Positions 9,301-16,189 of a stretch of DNA of 47,000 bases are shown piece after piece. The notes beneath the pieces were generated by a model, which searched no databases, was not told the origin of the DNA, and was given only the letters and a program-made list of their open reading frames with translations. This stretch comes from Oceanicola granulosus HTCC2516 (GTDB taxonomy: Bacteria; Pseudomonadota; Alphaproteobacteria; Rhodobacterales; Rhodobacteraceae): NCBI RefSeq assembly GCF_000153305.1, contig NZ_CH724107.1, positions 1,487,972 through 1,534,971 of the forward strand. The letters are read 5' to 3'. Numbering within the stretch: position 1 is the first letter of the stretch; each line of letters starts with the position of its first letter. The translations under genes and the position numbers were made by a program.

Positions 9301-9433
9301 GATCCTCGGCGTCGGACCAGTCCTCCAGAAGGCGCTGGAAGGCGGCCCGCAGTACCGTCTCCAGCCGAGAGCCGGTGGTAGCGCGGAGCTTGTCGATGCG
9401 GGCGTGATAAGTGCGAACCCTTGTGATAGTCAC
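6359..9433 (-). CDS. type ISP-like restriction-modification enzyme (nuclease + N6-adenine methyltransferase + specificity domain), helicase-less
   Basis: Type ISP enzymes fuse nuclease, translocase, methyltransferase and target recognition in one chain. This 1024-residue protein has an N-terminal PD-(D/E)xK-like region (D65, E80, K82 in YWEAK). A helical linker follows, then an adenine methyltransferase with motif I DPATGTGTFV (341-350) and motif IV NPPY (455-458). A long C-terminal region (about 600-1000) resembles the type ISP coupler and recognition part. The SF2 helicase of classical members such as LlaGI (about 1,570 residues) is absent. The start is GTG at 9433. It leads the operon that continues into the TauD scrap and two HEPN genes. 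Target specificity cannot be read from sequence. Confidence 0.85.
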   Translation of the reverse strand: MTITRVRTYHARIDKLRATTGSRLETVLRAAFQRLLEDWSDAEDLIFAPELPIGGNGPAASRVPDGTVLHEIRIKHGYWEAKDSDDNLDEEIAKKRAVGYPITNTIFEDTETAVLFQDGREVMRCSMASAEDLNRLLVAFFDWQPAVIGEWRSAVQQFRVELPAILGHLRERIDKAYDDNEAFTAKATAFLQHARETVNPNIVEADVREMLIQHVLTENIFAHVFDDGEFHRTNNVARELYELEALFLAGTAKREMLRGLRPYYQAIETAAAEITDHAEKQTFLKVIYEGFYQSYNPDAADRLGVVYTPNEIVRFMVRATDWLCERHFGKRLADQGVEILDPATGTGTFVCELIEHMRGEPRAVLERKYREELHANEVAILPYYVANLNIEATYAGITGQIAEYPNLCFVDTLDNVGGLGIRRGQQMSFLGQFTDENTERVQAQNRRKISVVIGNPPYNANQQNENDNNKNREYPRIDERVRNTFVKLSTAQKTKVYDMYSRFYRWAFDRIADEGIVAFVTNSSFIDARTFDGFRAYVGDEFNEAWVLNLKGNARTSGERRRQEGGNVFDDKIKVGVAIAFFVKSSATEGFRVFYDEVEDYAKAPAKIQFLSTPLSERRMREIVPSKRGNWIDQVENEWDDLLPVADKKTKAAKVKGQERAVFKLFSKGVVTARDEWVIWDRKKYAKKAVRDFREKYNRLIGKRTPWEKENTPIKWTRSLKARFERSTRLDTTKPIVRPILYRPFRSRLIAYDPRLIEMEYLVHSISQDREDDLAILVGGHPAKRPFQALASRAIHSYHTLEDTEAFPRYRYTSTGDRMDNVTDWALNKFLKRYGKRAGVTKDAIFHYVYACLHDPIWREIYAINLRREFPRIPFHADFAWWAAQGAALMDLHTDYETADPWPVKRHDTDAAPGKPKLKSHPADGRIEIDAATTLTGLPPQAWDYRLGNRSGLDWVLDQHKERKVRDRTVEAWLKDNPDARYRFADHKERVIDLLARVATVSVRTLEVVDQLRAVSSVKTSRLS

Positions 9434-9474
9434 AGTCTGCTAGACACTCTCATTTGATTCATTAAAAACCGGAT

Positions 9475-9501
9475 CGATGATGGGCCCAAACCCCATCATC
9501 G
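9475..9501. terminator. 10-bp inverted repeat in the divergent region 9434-9857
   Basis: CGATGATGGG (9475-9484), a 7-base spacer and CCCATCATCG (9492-9501) form a perfect hairpin. On the minus strand it is followed after a few bases by TTTTT (complement of 9464-9468), which would make it terminator-like for transcripts coming from the right. It lies 42 bases upstream of the type ISP start codon, so it could equally be an operator or attenuator for that operon. Confidence 0.4.
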
Positions 9502-9675
9502 GCTTTCTGATGCTCTGCACTCGACGCTTCGCTTGCGAGCAATAGACAATGAAACCGTATCATCTTTCAATAGAGTAGTGCGGCAGTGACCGCCGGCCGG
9601 CATCAAGGGAGGGAGGCAATAACGATCTGCTTCGTGCTCAATCGCTAAACGAAGGTTCATCGGGTGGTCACTGTA

Positions 9676-9745
9676 CCGCAGCGAACGACCGCTTCCCGCC
9701 ATTGCCTTACCTTTGCAGTGGCCGCAGCGAACACTGCTTCCCGCC
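9676..9745 (+). repeat. two near-identical 24-25 bp direct repeats
   Basis: Copies at 9676-9700 and 9722-9745 share CCGCAGCGAAC at the start and GCTTCCCGCC at the end and differ by a few central bases. They lie in the spacer between the divergent type ISP and helicase genes. They resemble a non-coding motif scattered between genes in alphaproteobacteria, but this is from memory. No gene is visible between 9434 and 9857. Confidence 0.45.
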
Positions 9746-9857
9746 CAGCAGCGACGTTGCCGTACGGACTACACGCCCGCTCGAGACTAATGCGCGCGGC
9801 AACATTCTCGGCTGTTCGATATCTGCTAGATCGGGAAAGGATGGCAACTTGGTGCTC

Positions 9858-12797
9858 ATGAACCTCGATTCAAAATTCTTCATGGGATTCCTGATTGATC
9901 CTCTCGGCCGACATCCGAGGTCCCTGACCCTGCAGGAGGACGGTATTGCGGCACGTGGCGCTGGGTCGCCCTGGATAGCGCTTGGAGCGATGGCGAAGCG
10001 GCCTTCCGTGAGGAAGGGCGTTCTTTCGTCGTCGCTTATGCTCGATCTCGGAGGCGGTCGATACCTAACCTTGCCAGCGGTGGATACGTCCGAGGCCGAA
10101 AAGTTCGCGCAGGCAGCTGCCAGCGCCTGGATAGATTTCCATCGGGCGGAGCTTGGAAAGGAGGACGTCGCGGTCCAGTGCATCCTGCAAGCGCTCCAGG
10201 CGCTGAAGGTGCCAGATGCTTACCCCGCAGCATGCCGGGTATCGCCTTTGGCGCGCGATGCTGCCGACCTGAACAACCGTGTGCTGTCTAAGCTGAACGC
10301 GGAAGCCGTCGGCAACAGGGCGATGTCTCGGGTTGCCCCTATCACGGCGTTCGCATCCGATCCGAATGCCGCCCGTGAAGCGGCTATCGATGTGTTCGTC
10401 GAAGCTCAGCTCCACCGTTGGAAGGGTTTTTTTGACACGGTCGAGTCCATGCCGCTGACGCCGGAACAGCGTCTGGCGGTCGTGATCGACGAGGACGCGA
10501 CGCTGGTTCTGGCTGGCGCGGGGTCGGGCAAGACCAGCGTGATCACTGCCAAGGCCGCCTATCTCGTGAAGGCCGGAATTCGAGAGCCGAGCGAGCTACT
10601 GCTGCTTGCTTTCGCGAAAGACGCAGCGACCGAGATGTCGGAGCGGTTCGAAGCCAAGTGCGGGGTCGCAGTGGCAGCACGCACCTTCCATGCGTTGGCC
10701 TATGAGATCATCGGCGAAGTGGAAGGCGAAAAGCCCCCTTTGGCGCCGACCGCGACCGACGATAAGGCCTTCTTGTCACTGGTGAAGGAGATCCTGCGGC
10801 ACATCGTGGCAACCGCCAGCGAGGTCGCGCAGACCGTGATCGGCTGGTTCGCCGGTTTCTTCGACGAATTCCCGACAGAATGGGACTTCAAGACGAAGCA
10901 CCACTGGTACGCGCAGATCGAAAGCCGCAACCTGCGGACGCTGCAAGGCGAGACGGTAAACGGCTTCGAAGAGCTTCTGATTGCCAACTGGCTGTTCCGG
11001 AACGGCATCGCTTATGAATACGAGCCAAGCTACGAGCACGAGCTCGAGAAGACCGGTCGTCGCGCCTACACCCCCGATTTCCGACTGATAGAGAGCGGCG
11101 TCTACATCGAGCATTTCGGCGTGCGCAAGAGGCGCAACAGGGATGGCGAGGAAGAGCTGACCACGGCGCCATACGTCGATCGCGACGAATACCTGGCGGG
11201 TATGGACTGGAAGCGAAAGGTCCACGCCGAGCACGATACAGTTCTGGTCGAAACCTTCAGTTGGGAGCGAGACGAGGGCCGGTTGCTTGAGGCGCTGGCG
11301 AAGAAACTCGAGCCCCACGTCACGCTGCGGCCGATCTCCGACATCGAAATCTATGACTGTGTGGCAGAGGTTGGGGCTGTGGACAGTTTCACCTCGCTGA
11401 TGGGCACCTTCCTGCGTCATTTCATGAACGGCGGCTACCGGGTCAAGGACTGCTCCGAGAAGGCGCGGAGGCTGAAGATGGGGAAGCGCGCCGAGGCGTT
11501 CCTCAAGATCTTCGAGGCAGTGTTTCGGGAGTATCAATCCCGCCTGGGCGATCGGATCGACTTCGAGGACATGGTGAACCGCGCCACAGCCCTCGTGGAA
11601 AGCGGACGCTACCAGAGCCCGTTCCGCCATATCCTTGTCGACGAATTTCAGGATATCTCGACTGGACGGGCGAAGCTGTTACAGGCCCTCAAGCGCCAGC
11701 ATTTCGATACGAAGGTGTTTGCCGTTGGCGATGACTGGCAGTCGATCTACCGCTTTGCCGGATCGGACATACACATCATGCGCAACTTCGGTGCCGAATT
11801 CGGCGGCACCTTCGCAGGGGCCACTGGTGTCCATCGGACCGTCGATCTTGGTCGGACATTCCGCTCTGTCGACAAGATCGCACTGGCCGCCCGTCGCTTC
11901 GTTCTTCGCAACCCCGCGCAGATCACCAAGACGGTGATCCCGGCCGGCGAGAGCGACGAACCTTCGATCAGGATCGCCTGGACGCGCCGCGACAATGGCG
12001 AGAAGGCCCTGAACGACGCCGTGGCTGCTCTTGCAGCGACGGAGGGAAAAGGGGGCGGGAAGCCGTCGATCCTGATCCTTGGCCGATATCGTTTCCTGCG
12101 CCCCGATGTGGCGCGGCTACAGCGCCAGAACCCGGGGGCGACAATCACCTTCAAGACTATTCACTCGTCGAAAGGCTTGGAGGCCGATCACGTGATCATC
12201 CTCGGTGCCGACAATGCCAAGATGGGGTTCCCGTCGATGATCGTCGACGACCCTCTACTCAGCTTGGTGTCGCCCGAGGTCGAACCATATCCAAATGCCG
12301 AAGAACGACGCGTTATGTATGTCGCCGTGACCCGGGCCCGACGAACAGTGACGATCCTTGCATCCGAAGCACGTCCCTCCGTTTTCGTCGAAGAGTTGAT
12401 GAAAGAGGCCGAATTCGGCGTGGTCGTGCCCCAAGAGGCCCAGAAGCACACCCACACCTGTCCGGGTTGCGGCGGGCGCTTGCTCCACATGGCTGGAAAG
12501 GACGGTCGCGACTGGTATCGCTGCGAGCATGTGAAGCTGTGCGGCAGTCGCATGCCGGCATGTCCGGCCTGCGGTATTGGCCTCCCGATCCACTCCCGAA
12601 TCAGTGGGGATCTGGTTTGCGGTAATTGCGGCGTGACTCAGCCGGGTTGCCCCAGCTGCAAAGCAGGATGGCTTGTAGAACGCCGTGGCCGCTATGGAGC
12701 ATTTCTCGGTTGTGTCCGCTTCCCCGACTGTGATGGCAAAGCCAAGCTGCAGACAGGCGCACGACACGCTGCGAGAGCGAGATCCCAACGACATTAG
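9858..12797 (+). CDS. helicase IV-like UvrD/Rep superfamily 1 helicase with nuclease-like insertion and C-terminal zinc ribbons
   Basis: This 979-residue protein is an SF1 3'-5' DNA helicase most like E. coli helicase IV (HelD). An N-terminal accessory domain (1-195) precedes the Q motif LTPEQ (200-204) and Walker A AGAGSGKT (219-226). Between helicase motifs there is a restriction-endonuclease-like insertion (about 370-480) with EELLIANWLF, YTPDF and IEHFG, where the usual ExK is replaced. DEFQD, GDDWQSIYRFAGSD, the IHSSKGLEADHV motif and YVAVTRAR follow. The C-terminus carries paired CxxC clusters (CPGC, CPAC, CGNC, CPSC), as in topoisomerase I zinc ribbons. The ATG at 9858 is where family-like sequence begins. 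It diverges from the type ISP operon by 424 bases. Confidence 0.85.
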   Translation: MNLDSKFFMGFLIDPLGRHPRSLTLQEDGIAARGAGSPWIALGAMAKRPSVRKGVLSSSLMLDLGGGRYLTLPAVDTSEAEKFAQAAASAWIDFHRAELGKEDVAVQCILQALQALKVPDAYPAACRVSPLARDAADLNNRVLSKLNAEAVGNRAMSRVAPITAFASDPNAAREAAIDVFVEAQLHRWKGFFDTVESMPLTPEQRLAVVIDEDATLVLAGAGSGKTSVITAKAAYLVKAGIREPSELLLLAFAKDAATEMSERFEAKCGVAVAARTFHALAYEIIGEVEGEKPPLAPTATDDKAFLSLVKEILRHIVATASEVAQTVIGWFAGFFDEFPTEWDFKTKHHWYAQIESRNLRTLQGETVNGFEELLIANWLFRNGIAYEYEPSYEHELEKTGRRAYTPDFRLIESGVYIEHFGVRKRRNRDGEEELTTAPYVDRDEYLAGMDWKRKVHAEHDTVLVETFSWERDEGRLLEALAKKLEPHVTLRPISDIEIYDCVAEVGAVDSFTSLMGTFLRHFMNGGYRVKDCSEKARRLKMGKRAEAFLKIFEAVFREYQSRLGDRIDFEDMVNRATALVESGRYQSPFRHILVDEFQDISTGRAKLLQALKRQHFDTKVFAVGDDWQSIYRFAGSDIHIMRNFGAEFGGTFAGATGVHRTVDLGRTFRSVDKIALAARRFVLRNPAQITKTVIPAGESDEPSIRIAWTRRDNGEKALNDAVAALAATEGKGGGKPSILILGRYRFLRPDVARLQRQNPGATITFKTIHSSKGLEADHVIILGADNAKMGFPSMIVDDPLLSLVSPEVEPYPNAEERRVMYVAVTRARRTVTILASEARPSVFVEELMKEAEFGVVVPQEAQKHTHTCPGCGGRLLHMAGKDGRDWYRCEHVKLCGSRMPACPACGIGLPIHSRISGDLVCGNCGVTQPGCPSCKAGWLVERRGRYGAFLGCVRFPDCDGKAKLQTGARHAARARSQRH

Positions 12798-13108
12798 CGT
12801 GATCTGCGACGAAATCTTTCCGGCCGCGCATCCCCGTCGTTCTTGGTCATCGCGGAGAACGGTGGCTCACCGCCCGGACCGCCGGAATTGTCGCTACTGG
12901 CCCAGAGCCGACCTCCACCGGGTTGGTCAACGCAGCATGCTCTAAGCAGCGCGCCAAGATCAGCAGTGCGGACACCGCGACCTCAAACCGCTGCAAATGA
13001 AGGTCTGCTCATCTCTGTCAGGTATAGTCGCAAGACATGAGGGGGGATGCCGAAATCGGCGAGAGCAGTGCTGTAGGGAGCACAGTGGTCCGATATTCTA
13101 GGGCATAG
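12798..13108. other. 311-base gap with no recognisable gene
   Basis: The stretch between the helicase stop and the convergent nuclease-like gene holds only short, unconvincing open frames on both strands. No hairpin with a T-run was seen by eye. Confidence 0.5.
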
Positions 13109-14002
13109 TCATCTAAACTCAATCATGGATCGATAGAGCTTTCCCAGAGCAAGCGGTCCGCCACGCTCCTTCGTTTCGGTTCTAATCCGGCTAACGGCCA
13201 GATTTAGTTGAATGCGCGCCAGACGGTCTTGGTTTTCGGTGAAATCTCTGCGAGCCTCTTCCTCGAACTCCTTCACGACATCGCCGAGTATCTCTGAACG
13301 CAGGATGGCTTGACGAAAGGATCCTTGCGCCGTCTCTACTTCAAAGGGAAGCTCTATGGTCATTTCGCGTCCGAGATACTCGCCTGCTGATGTAAGGCGT
13401 TTGCGGTCGTCTTTTCCTTCCTCTCGAAGTTGGGCGGCGCGCCTACGGCGGAAGGACGTCGTCTCGTCATCGGCGCGGAGCCTTGGATCATCACCGAACG
13501 GTGCGGCCATAAGGCGCGATAAGTTGGGAGCACCGGCAAGCATCATTGCGCGCGCGATCGTACCCCGCGCCACGCAGTCGCGGATGAGCGGCCTGTCATC
13601 AGGTCCGATCTCTAACGGCGGGTCTTCCGGCTTGGGATCGATGATCACTAAACGGCTTGCGGTATCACTCGCCGCGCTGGCGATGTCGAAGCCCGTGACC
13701 AGCAATTGACCCTTAAGCGTCCCTCGAAACTCAATTGCACGCTTCTGAGCAAATCCAAGGCCCATCTGCTTTCGGCAGTAGCTAGGGCCCGATTGCGTCC
13801 CCTTGCACTCGATCACATACCACCGGCCCCTGGCGTCGAGAGCAACGAAGTCGGGCGACTTCCGTGCACCGTTCTTTGCCGTCGTTGCCGTGATGTGCAC
13901 ACCGCCTGGAAGACGCGGTGCCACACGGTCTATGAAGTATTTCCCATCACAGAAACCTACAAGGTCCAAGGCCTCGGTTAGTATATGGAGCGACATGCCC
14001 AT
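13109..14002 (-). CDS. PD-(D/E)xK nuclease-like protein
   Basis: The 297-residue product has KSPDFVAL (P50-D51) followed after 13 residues by YVIECKG (E65, K67), the signature of PD-(D/E)xK endonucleases. The rest has a charged helical C-terminal half with no domain I recognise. Restriction or DNA-repair roles are both possible. The first ATG of the open frame is 14002, but no Shine-Dalgarno is evident. The same frame continues upstream through a TAA (14030-14032) to a GTG at 14065, so the native start may have been lost to a nonsense mutation. It converges on the helicase gene. Nuclease activity is inferred from the motif only. Confidence 0.6.
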   Translation of the reverse strand: MGMSLHILTEALDLVGFCDGKYFIDRVAPRLPGGVHITATTAKNGARKSPDFVALDARGRWYVIECKGTQSGPSYCRKQMGLGFAQKRAIEFRGTLKGQLLVTGFDIASAASDTASRLVIIDPKPEDPPLEIGPDDRPLIRDCVARGTIARAMMLAGAPNLSRLMAAPFGDDPRLRADDETTSFRRRRAAQLREEGKDDRKRLTSAGEYLGREMTIELPFEVETAQGSFRQAILRSEILGDVVKEFEEEARRDFTENQDRLARIQLNLAVSRIRTETKERGGPLALGKLYRSMIEFR

Positions 14003-14113
14003 GCCGAAGTCATCGGAGAGGATAGTCTTTTAATGCGGGTCGAGTTTGGAGAACTCATCGCTCACTCGGAGGTCTGCATCGTCCGAGAAAGCTCCGAAAT
14101 ATCGCACCCAAGC

Positions 14114-14290
14114 TCAAAGAGCATTTATGGAATGGCGCGCCGCATGAGCCGGGACCGTACAGTGGCCAATCATGAGCATGAACGCGATTAGATCGACCTG
14201 CCGCGGACCGACGATCGCGTGCAGCGATTTAGGTGGCCGATTGCGTGGCCATGTCCGCGCGTCAATCTCCAACTCAAGCTCATTCTCCAC
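14114..14290 (-). CDS. possible small hypothetical protein
   Basis: A 58-codon frame starts at GTG 14290, with GGAGG four bases upstream, and ends at TGA 14114-14116. The sequence (for example IVGPRQVDLIAFMLMIGH) looks protein-like. Dropping one T of the TTT at the stop would extend it by 16 codons to a stop at about 14065, beside the possible old start of the nuclease gene. I do not recognise a family. Elsewhere in 14003-14538 I see nothing. Confidence 0.3.
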   Translation of the reverse strand: MENELELEIDARTWPRNRPPKSLHAIVGPRQVDLIAFMLMIGHCTVPAHAARHSINAL

Positions 14291-14538
14291 GATTCCTCCG
14301 TTCGTTCAGCTCCACGCGATGTGATCGTTCCTGCAAATGCGCACCGATGAATGGTCGTTCTAAAGCACGTGGCCCTTTTTGATAAGGCCCTCCCTGCGCT
14401 TTGGAACGGACCCAATTATGGGACTAGCTCGCGACACAACGCTTGAAGCGGTCGTGATTCGCGCCGCAGCATCTTTGACTCTGGGCTCGAAGCAGACTTG
14501 CGTTGGTGCGGCAGGCTTGGCCCGCCGTGATCGCACCG

Positions 14539-14848
14539 TGCACCGCCCCGGGTTTTCCGGGGGCTCCAAAGTTTGAGAGGACGGAGCCATGGGGGAGACA
14601 TCAGCAAGGTATGCGCCTGAGGTGCGCGAGCGGGCGGTTCGGATGGTGGGCGATCACGCGGCCGAGCATGCGAGTCCGTGGGCACCGATCCAGTCGATTG
14701 CGCCGAAGATCGGCTGCACGCGGAGACGCTGAGAAGGTGGGTGCGCGAGGCCGAGAAGGCAGCCCCCCCCGGAGCCGAAGCGAGGCCGGAGGAGGCGGCG
14801 CGGGTGGAGGCGCTGGAGCGCGAGGTCCGGGAGCTGCGTCAGGGCGAT
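14539..14848 (+). mobile_element. IS3-family remnant: left end and frameshifted, truncated orfA
   Basis: A terminal-repeat-like stretch at 14539-14567, with CCCCGGG-TTTT-CCGGGG symmetry, precedes an ATG at 14589. The product begins [20 protein letters not shown], the start of an IS3-family OrfA helix-turn-helix protein. The frame breaks near 14720 (after [10 protein letters not shown]). It resumes as [13 protein letters not shown], then LEREVRELRQ, and homology stops at about 14842, where recombinase-like sequence takes over. OrfB is absent. The element is inactive. Confidence 0.75.
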
Positions 14849-14851
14849 TGG

Positions 14852-15085
14852 TTTCGAGCCAAGCGCCTACGGCACCCACGCAACGCGTCGGACTAAAGTG
14901 GCGCAGATATATCGCAAGACTGGCAACCTCCGCGCGGTGCAGCTCCTGCTCGGCCATACTAGTTGGATGACACGGTGCGCTACCTCGGCGTCGAGCTCGA
15001 AGATGCGCTCGCCATTGCGGAGGCGGTGCCGCTATCAAGCCTAAGATCACACTCGGCGGAAAGCCGCCATAATCTTCATGCATGA
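14852..15085 (+). pseudogene. C-terminal remnant of a tyrosine recombinase/integrase
   Basis: One frame reads YGTHATRRTKVAQIYRKTGN, then LRAVQLLLGHT, matching the catalytic H-x-x-R and HxxxGH-type block of small tyrosine recombinases. A one-base shift near 14960 leads to LDDTVRYLGVELEDALAIAE, which contains the catalytic Tyr. The N-terminal half is missing and the frame is broken, so it is inactive. It abuts the IS3 remnant directly. It belongs to a different recombinase subfamily from the tRNA-proximal integrase, so an earlier element probably contributed to the island. Confidence 0.65.
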
Positions 15086-15194
15086 ACGAGGCACCTACTG
15101 CACGAAGATGCTGTGATCGCCGCCCACCATCTAAACGGGCCTCCCTCAAAACTGCTAAGTTGTGCGCTCCAACAAACAATGGTTCTCTGTGAAG

Positions 15195-15935
15195 ATGGAA
15201 GCTCTCGAAAACCTTCTGCAATTGCCCTACCAGACCCTTGCCATCTTGATTGCAGGCTACCTGTCCTATCGTCTGGCCTACACAGGCCGCGACACGACGC
15301 ACCGGACACTGGACACACTTGCCATAGCGCTGGTGTTTGCGTTCGTGGCACAGGCCGCGTCAGCGGCTCTCTTGATCCTTTGCCACTGGAATAATCCAGC
15401 CCCATCGGGCGGCGAATTGCCGTTATGGGTCGGCTACGGAGCGAGCGTTGGCGGGATAGTTGTTGCTCTGTCGTCGGCTGGGGTATGGCGGCGGGTGAGC
15501 GTAAGCGCTGTTCCTGAGCTTCTGCGAAGTGCAGGCATATCATCGGCGGATAGAAATACCGCCGCATGGGAAACCGTCATAAATCGTGAAGACTCTGGAC
15601 CATCGCAAATCACAATCGTGAAGAAGGACGGCACAACGCTTCAATGTGAGCGGCTGGACGATTTCAAGAAAGCACCGTTCGGCCCAATGATCTTGGGGCA
15701 AGACGGGTCAGTTGCGATATATGTCACCGATTATCGCGCAGCTAACTCAGATGAATGGGAAGAAGTGGACCCATCACATGGGGACTGGGGACTGGAGATC
15801 ACAATCATCCCGGCAGGCGAAATCTCGGAGGTGCGGATACGGCACGCCCCTTCACTTCTTGGGCGGTGGCGGCGAAGCCGGAGCGCTGGGGATGGGGCGG
15901 GCGTTGTCGGGTATATAGACGGGTCCGCCACCTGA
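15195..15935 (+). CDS. hypothetical membrane protein
   Basis: The product is 246 residues from the ATG at 15195. A GTG at 15162 would add 11 residues. Three hydrophobic segments lie in the first 100 residues (around LAILIAGYLSYRLAY, IALVFAFVAQAASAALLIL and GYGASVGGIVVALSS). A soluble C-terminal domain of mixed strands follows (ITIVKKDGTTLQCERLDDFK onwards). The layout recalls small DUF6338-type membrane proteins, but I cannot confirm that family. The last 28 codons overlap, on the other strand, the terminal member of the proline-rich ORF array. The tail (RWRRSRSAG...) looks unnatural, so the original stop may have been earlier. Function unknown. Confidence 0.55.
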   Translation: MEALENLLQLPYQTLAILIAGYLSYRLAYTGRDTTHRTLDTLAIALVFAFVAQAASAALLILCHWNNPAPSGGELPLWVGYGASVGGIVVALSSAGVWRRVSVSAVPELLRSAGISSADRNTAAWETVINREDSGPSQITIVKKDGTTLQCERLDDFKKAPFGPMILGQDGSVAIYVTDYRAANSDEWEEVDPSHGDWGLEITIIPAGEISEVRIRHAPSLLGRWRRSRSAGDGAGVVGYIDGSAT

Positions 15936-15971
15936 CTGTGCTTGAACCCCTGACTGCGCTTCAAACGGCAT
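15852..15971 (-). CDS. proline-rich micro-ORF a (39 aa, C-terminus SPPPPKK)
   Basis: The 39-residue product starts MPFEAQSGVQ and ends ARPIPSAPASPPPPKK. AAGAGGT lies seven bases before the ATG. That Shine-Dalgarno is formed by the last Lys-Arg codons and stop of the preceding ORF. The C-terminal 18 residues align with the neighbouring ORF b, and the terminal motif recurs in the ORFs at 16156 and 16335. The chain is rich in Pro, Ala and Gly and is probably disordered. No family recognised. The paralogous repetition is the main evidence that it is a real gene. Confidence 0.5.
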   Translation of the reverse strand: MPFEAQSGVQAQSGGGPVYIPDNARPIPSAPASPPPPKK

Positions 15972-15975
15972 AGCG

Positions 15976-16098
15976 TTACCTCTTGGGTGGCGGAGGCGAA
16001 GACGGGGCCGCAGGCATGGGGCGGGTGTTCGTCTCCGGGATCGGACGCAACGGCAGCGTTGTAGGACGCGTAGGCGGTGCGGAGGGTTTCCCACTCAT
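15976..16098 (-). CDS. proline-rich micro-ORF b (40 aa, C-terminus SPPPPKR)
   Basis: The 40-residue product starts MSGKPSAPPT and ends TRPMPAAPSSPPPPKR. It lies four bases upstream of ORF a on the minus strand. GAAAGG before its ATG supplies a ribosome site. It shares RP(I/M)P(S/A)AP(A/S)SPPPPK(K/R) with ORF a. The composition suggests a disordered peptide with a basic, proline-rich tail. No transmembrane segment or signal peptide is present. Function unknown. Confidence 0.5.
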   Translation of the reverse strand: MSGKPSAPPTRPTTLPLRPIPETNTRPMPAAPSSPPPPKR

Positions 16099-16102
16099 CG
16101 GA

Positions 16103-16189
16103 TTACCTTTCCGGGTTTGCTGGCAACAAGTTTCTGTGACCTTTCAACGACAACTCTAGCGACGGACGGCGTCGACGGGTGTCTGACAT
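16103..16189 (-). CDS. possible micro-ORF c (28 aa)
   Basis: ATG 16189 is preceded by AAAAGAGGTAG, the same ribosome-site layout as ORF a, and its stop lies four bases before ORF b. The product (MSDTRRRRPSLELSLKGHRN...) lacks the PPPPK tail. It overlaps ORF d in another frame. It is kept because the spacing fits the array, but it may be a degenerate copy or a by-product of the frameshift in ORF d. Confidence 0.25.
   Translation of the reverse strand: MSDTRRRRPSLELSLKGHRNLLPANPER

Noticed and set aside
7745-9457. Plus-strand frame of 570 codons opposite the type ISP gene
   Set aside because: It is antisense to a gene with clear methyltransferase motifs and shows only low-complexity Val/Asp/His sequence.
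9858-14002. Gabija-like or other named defence pair (helicase plus nuclease)
   Set aside because: The helicase is helicase IV-like with its own insertion, the nuclease-like gene is convergent and distant, and no TOPRIM/ATPase GajA-type partner is present.
15731-15964. Minus-strand 77-codon frame opposite the membrane-protein gene
   Set aside because: It overlaps the better-supported membrane-protein and micro-ORF frames and lacks a ribosome site or family pattern.
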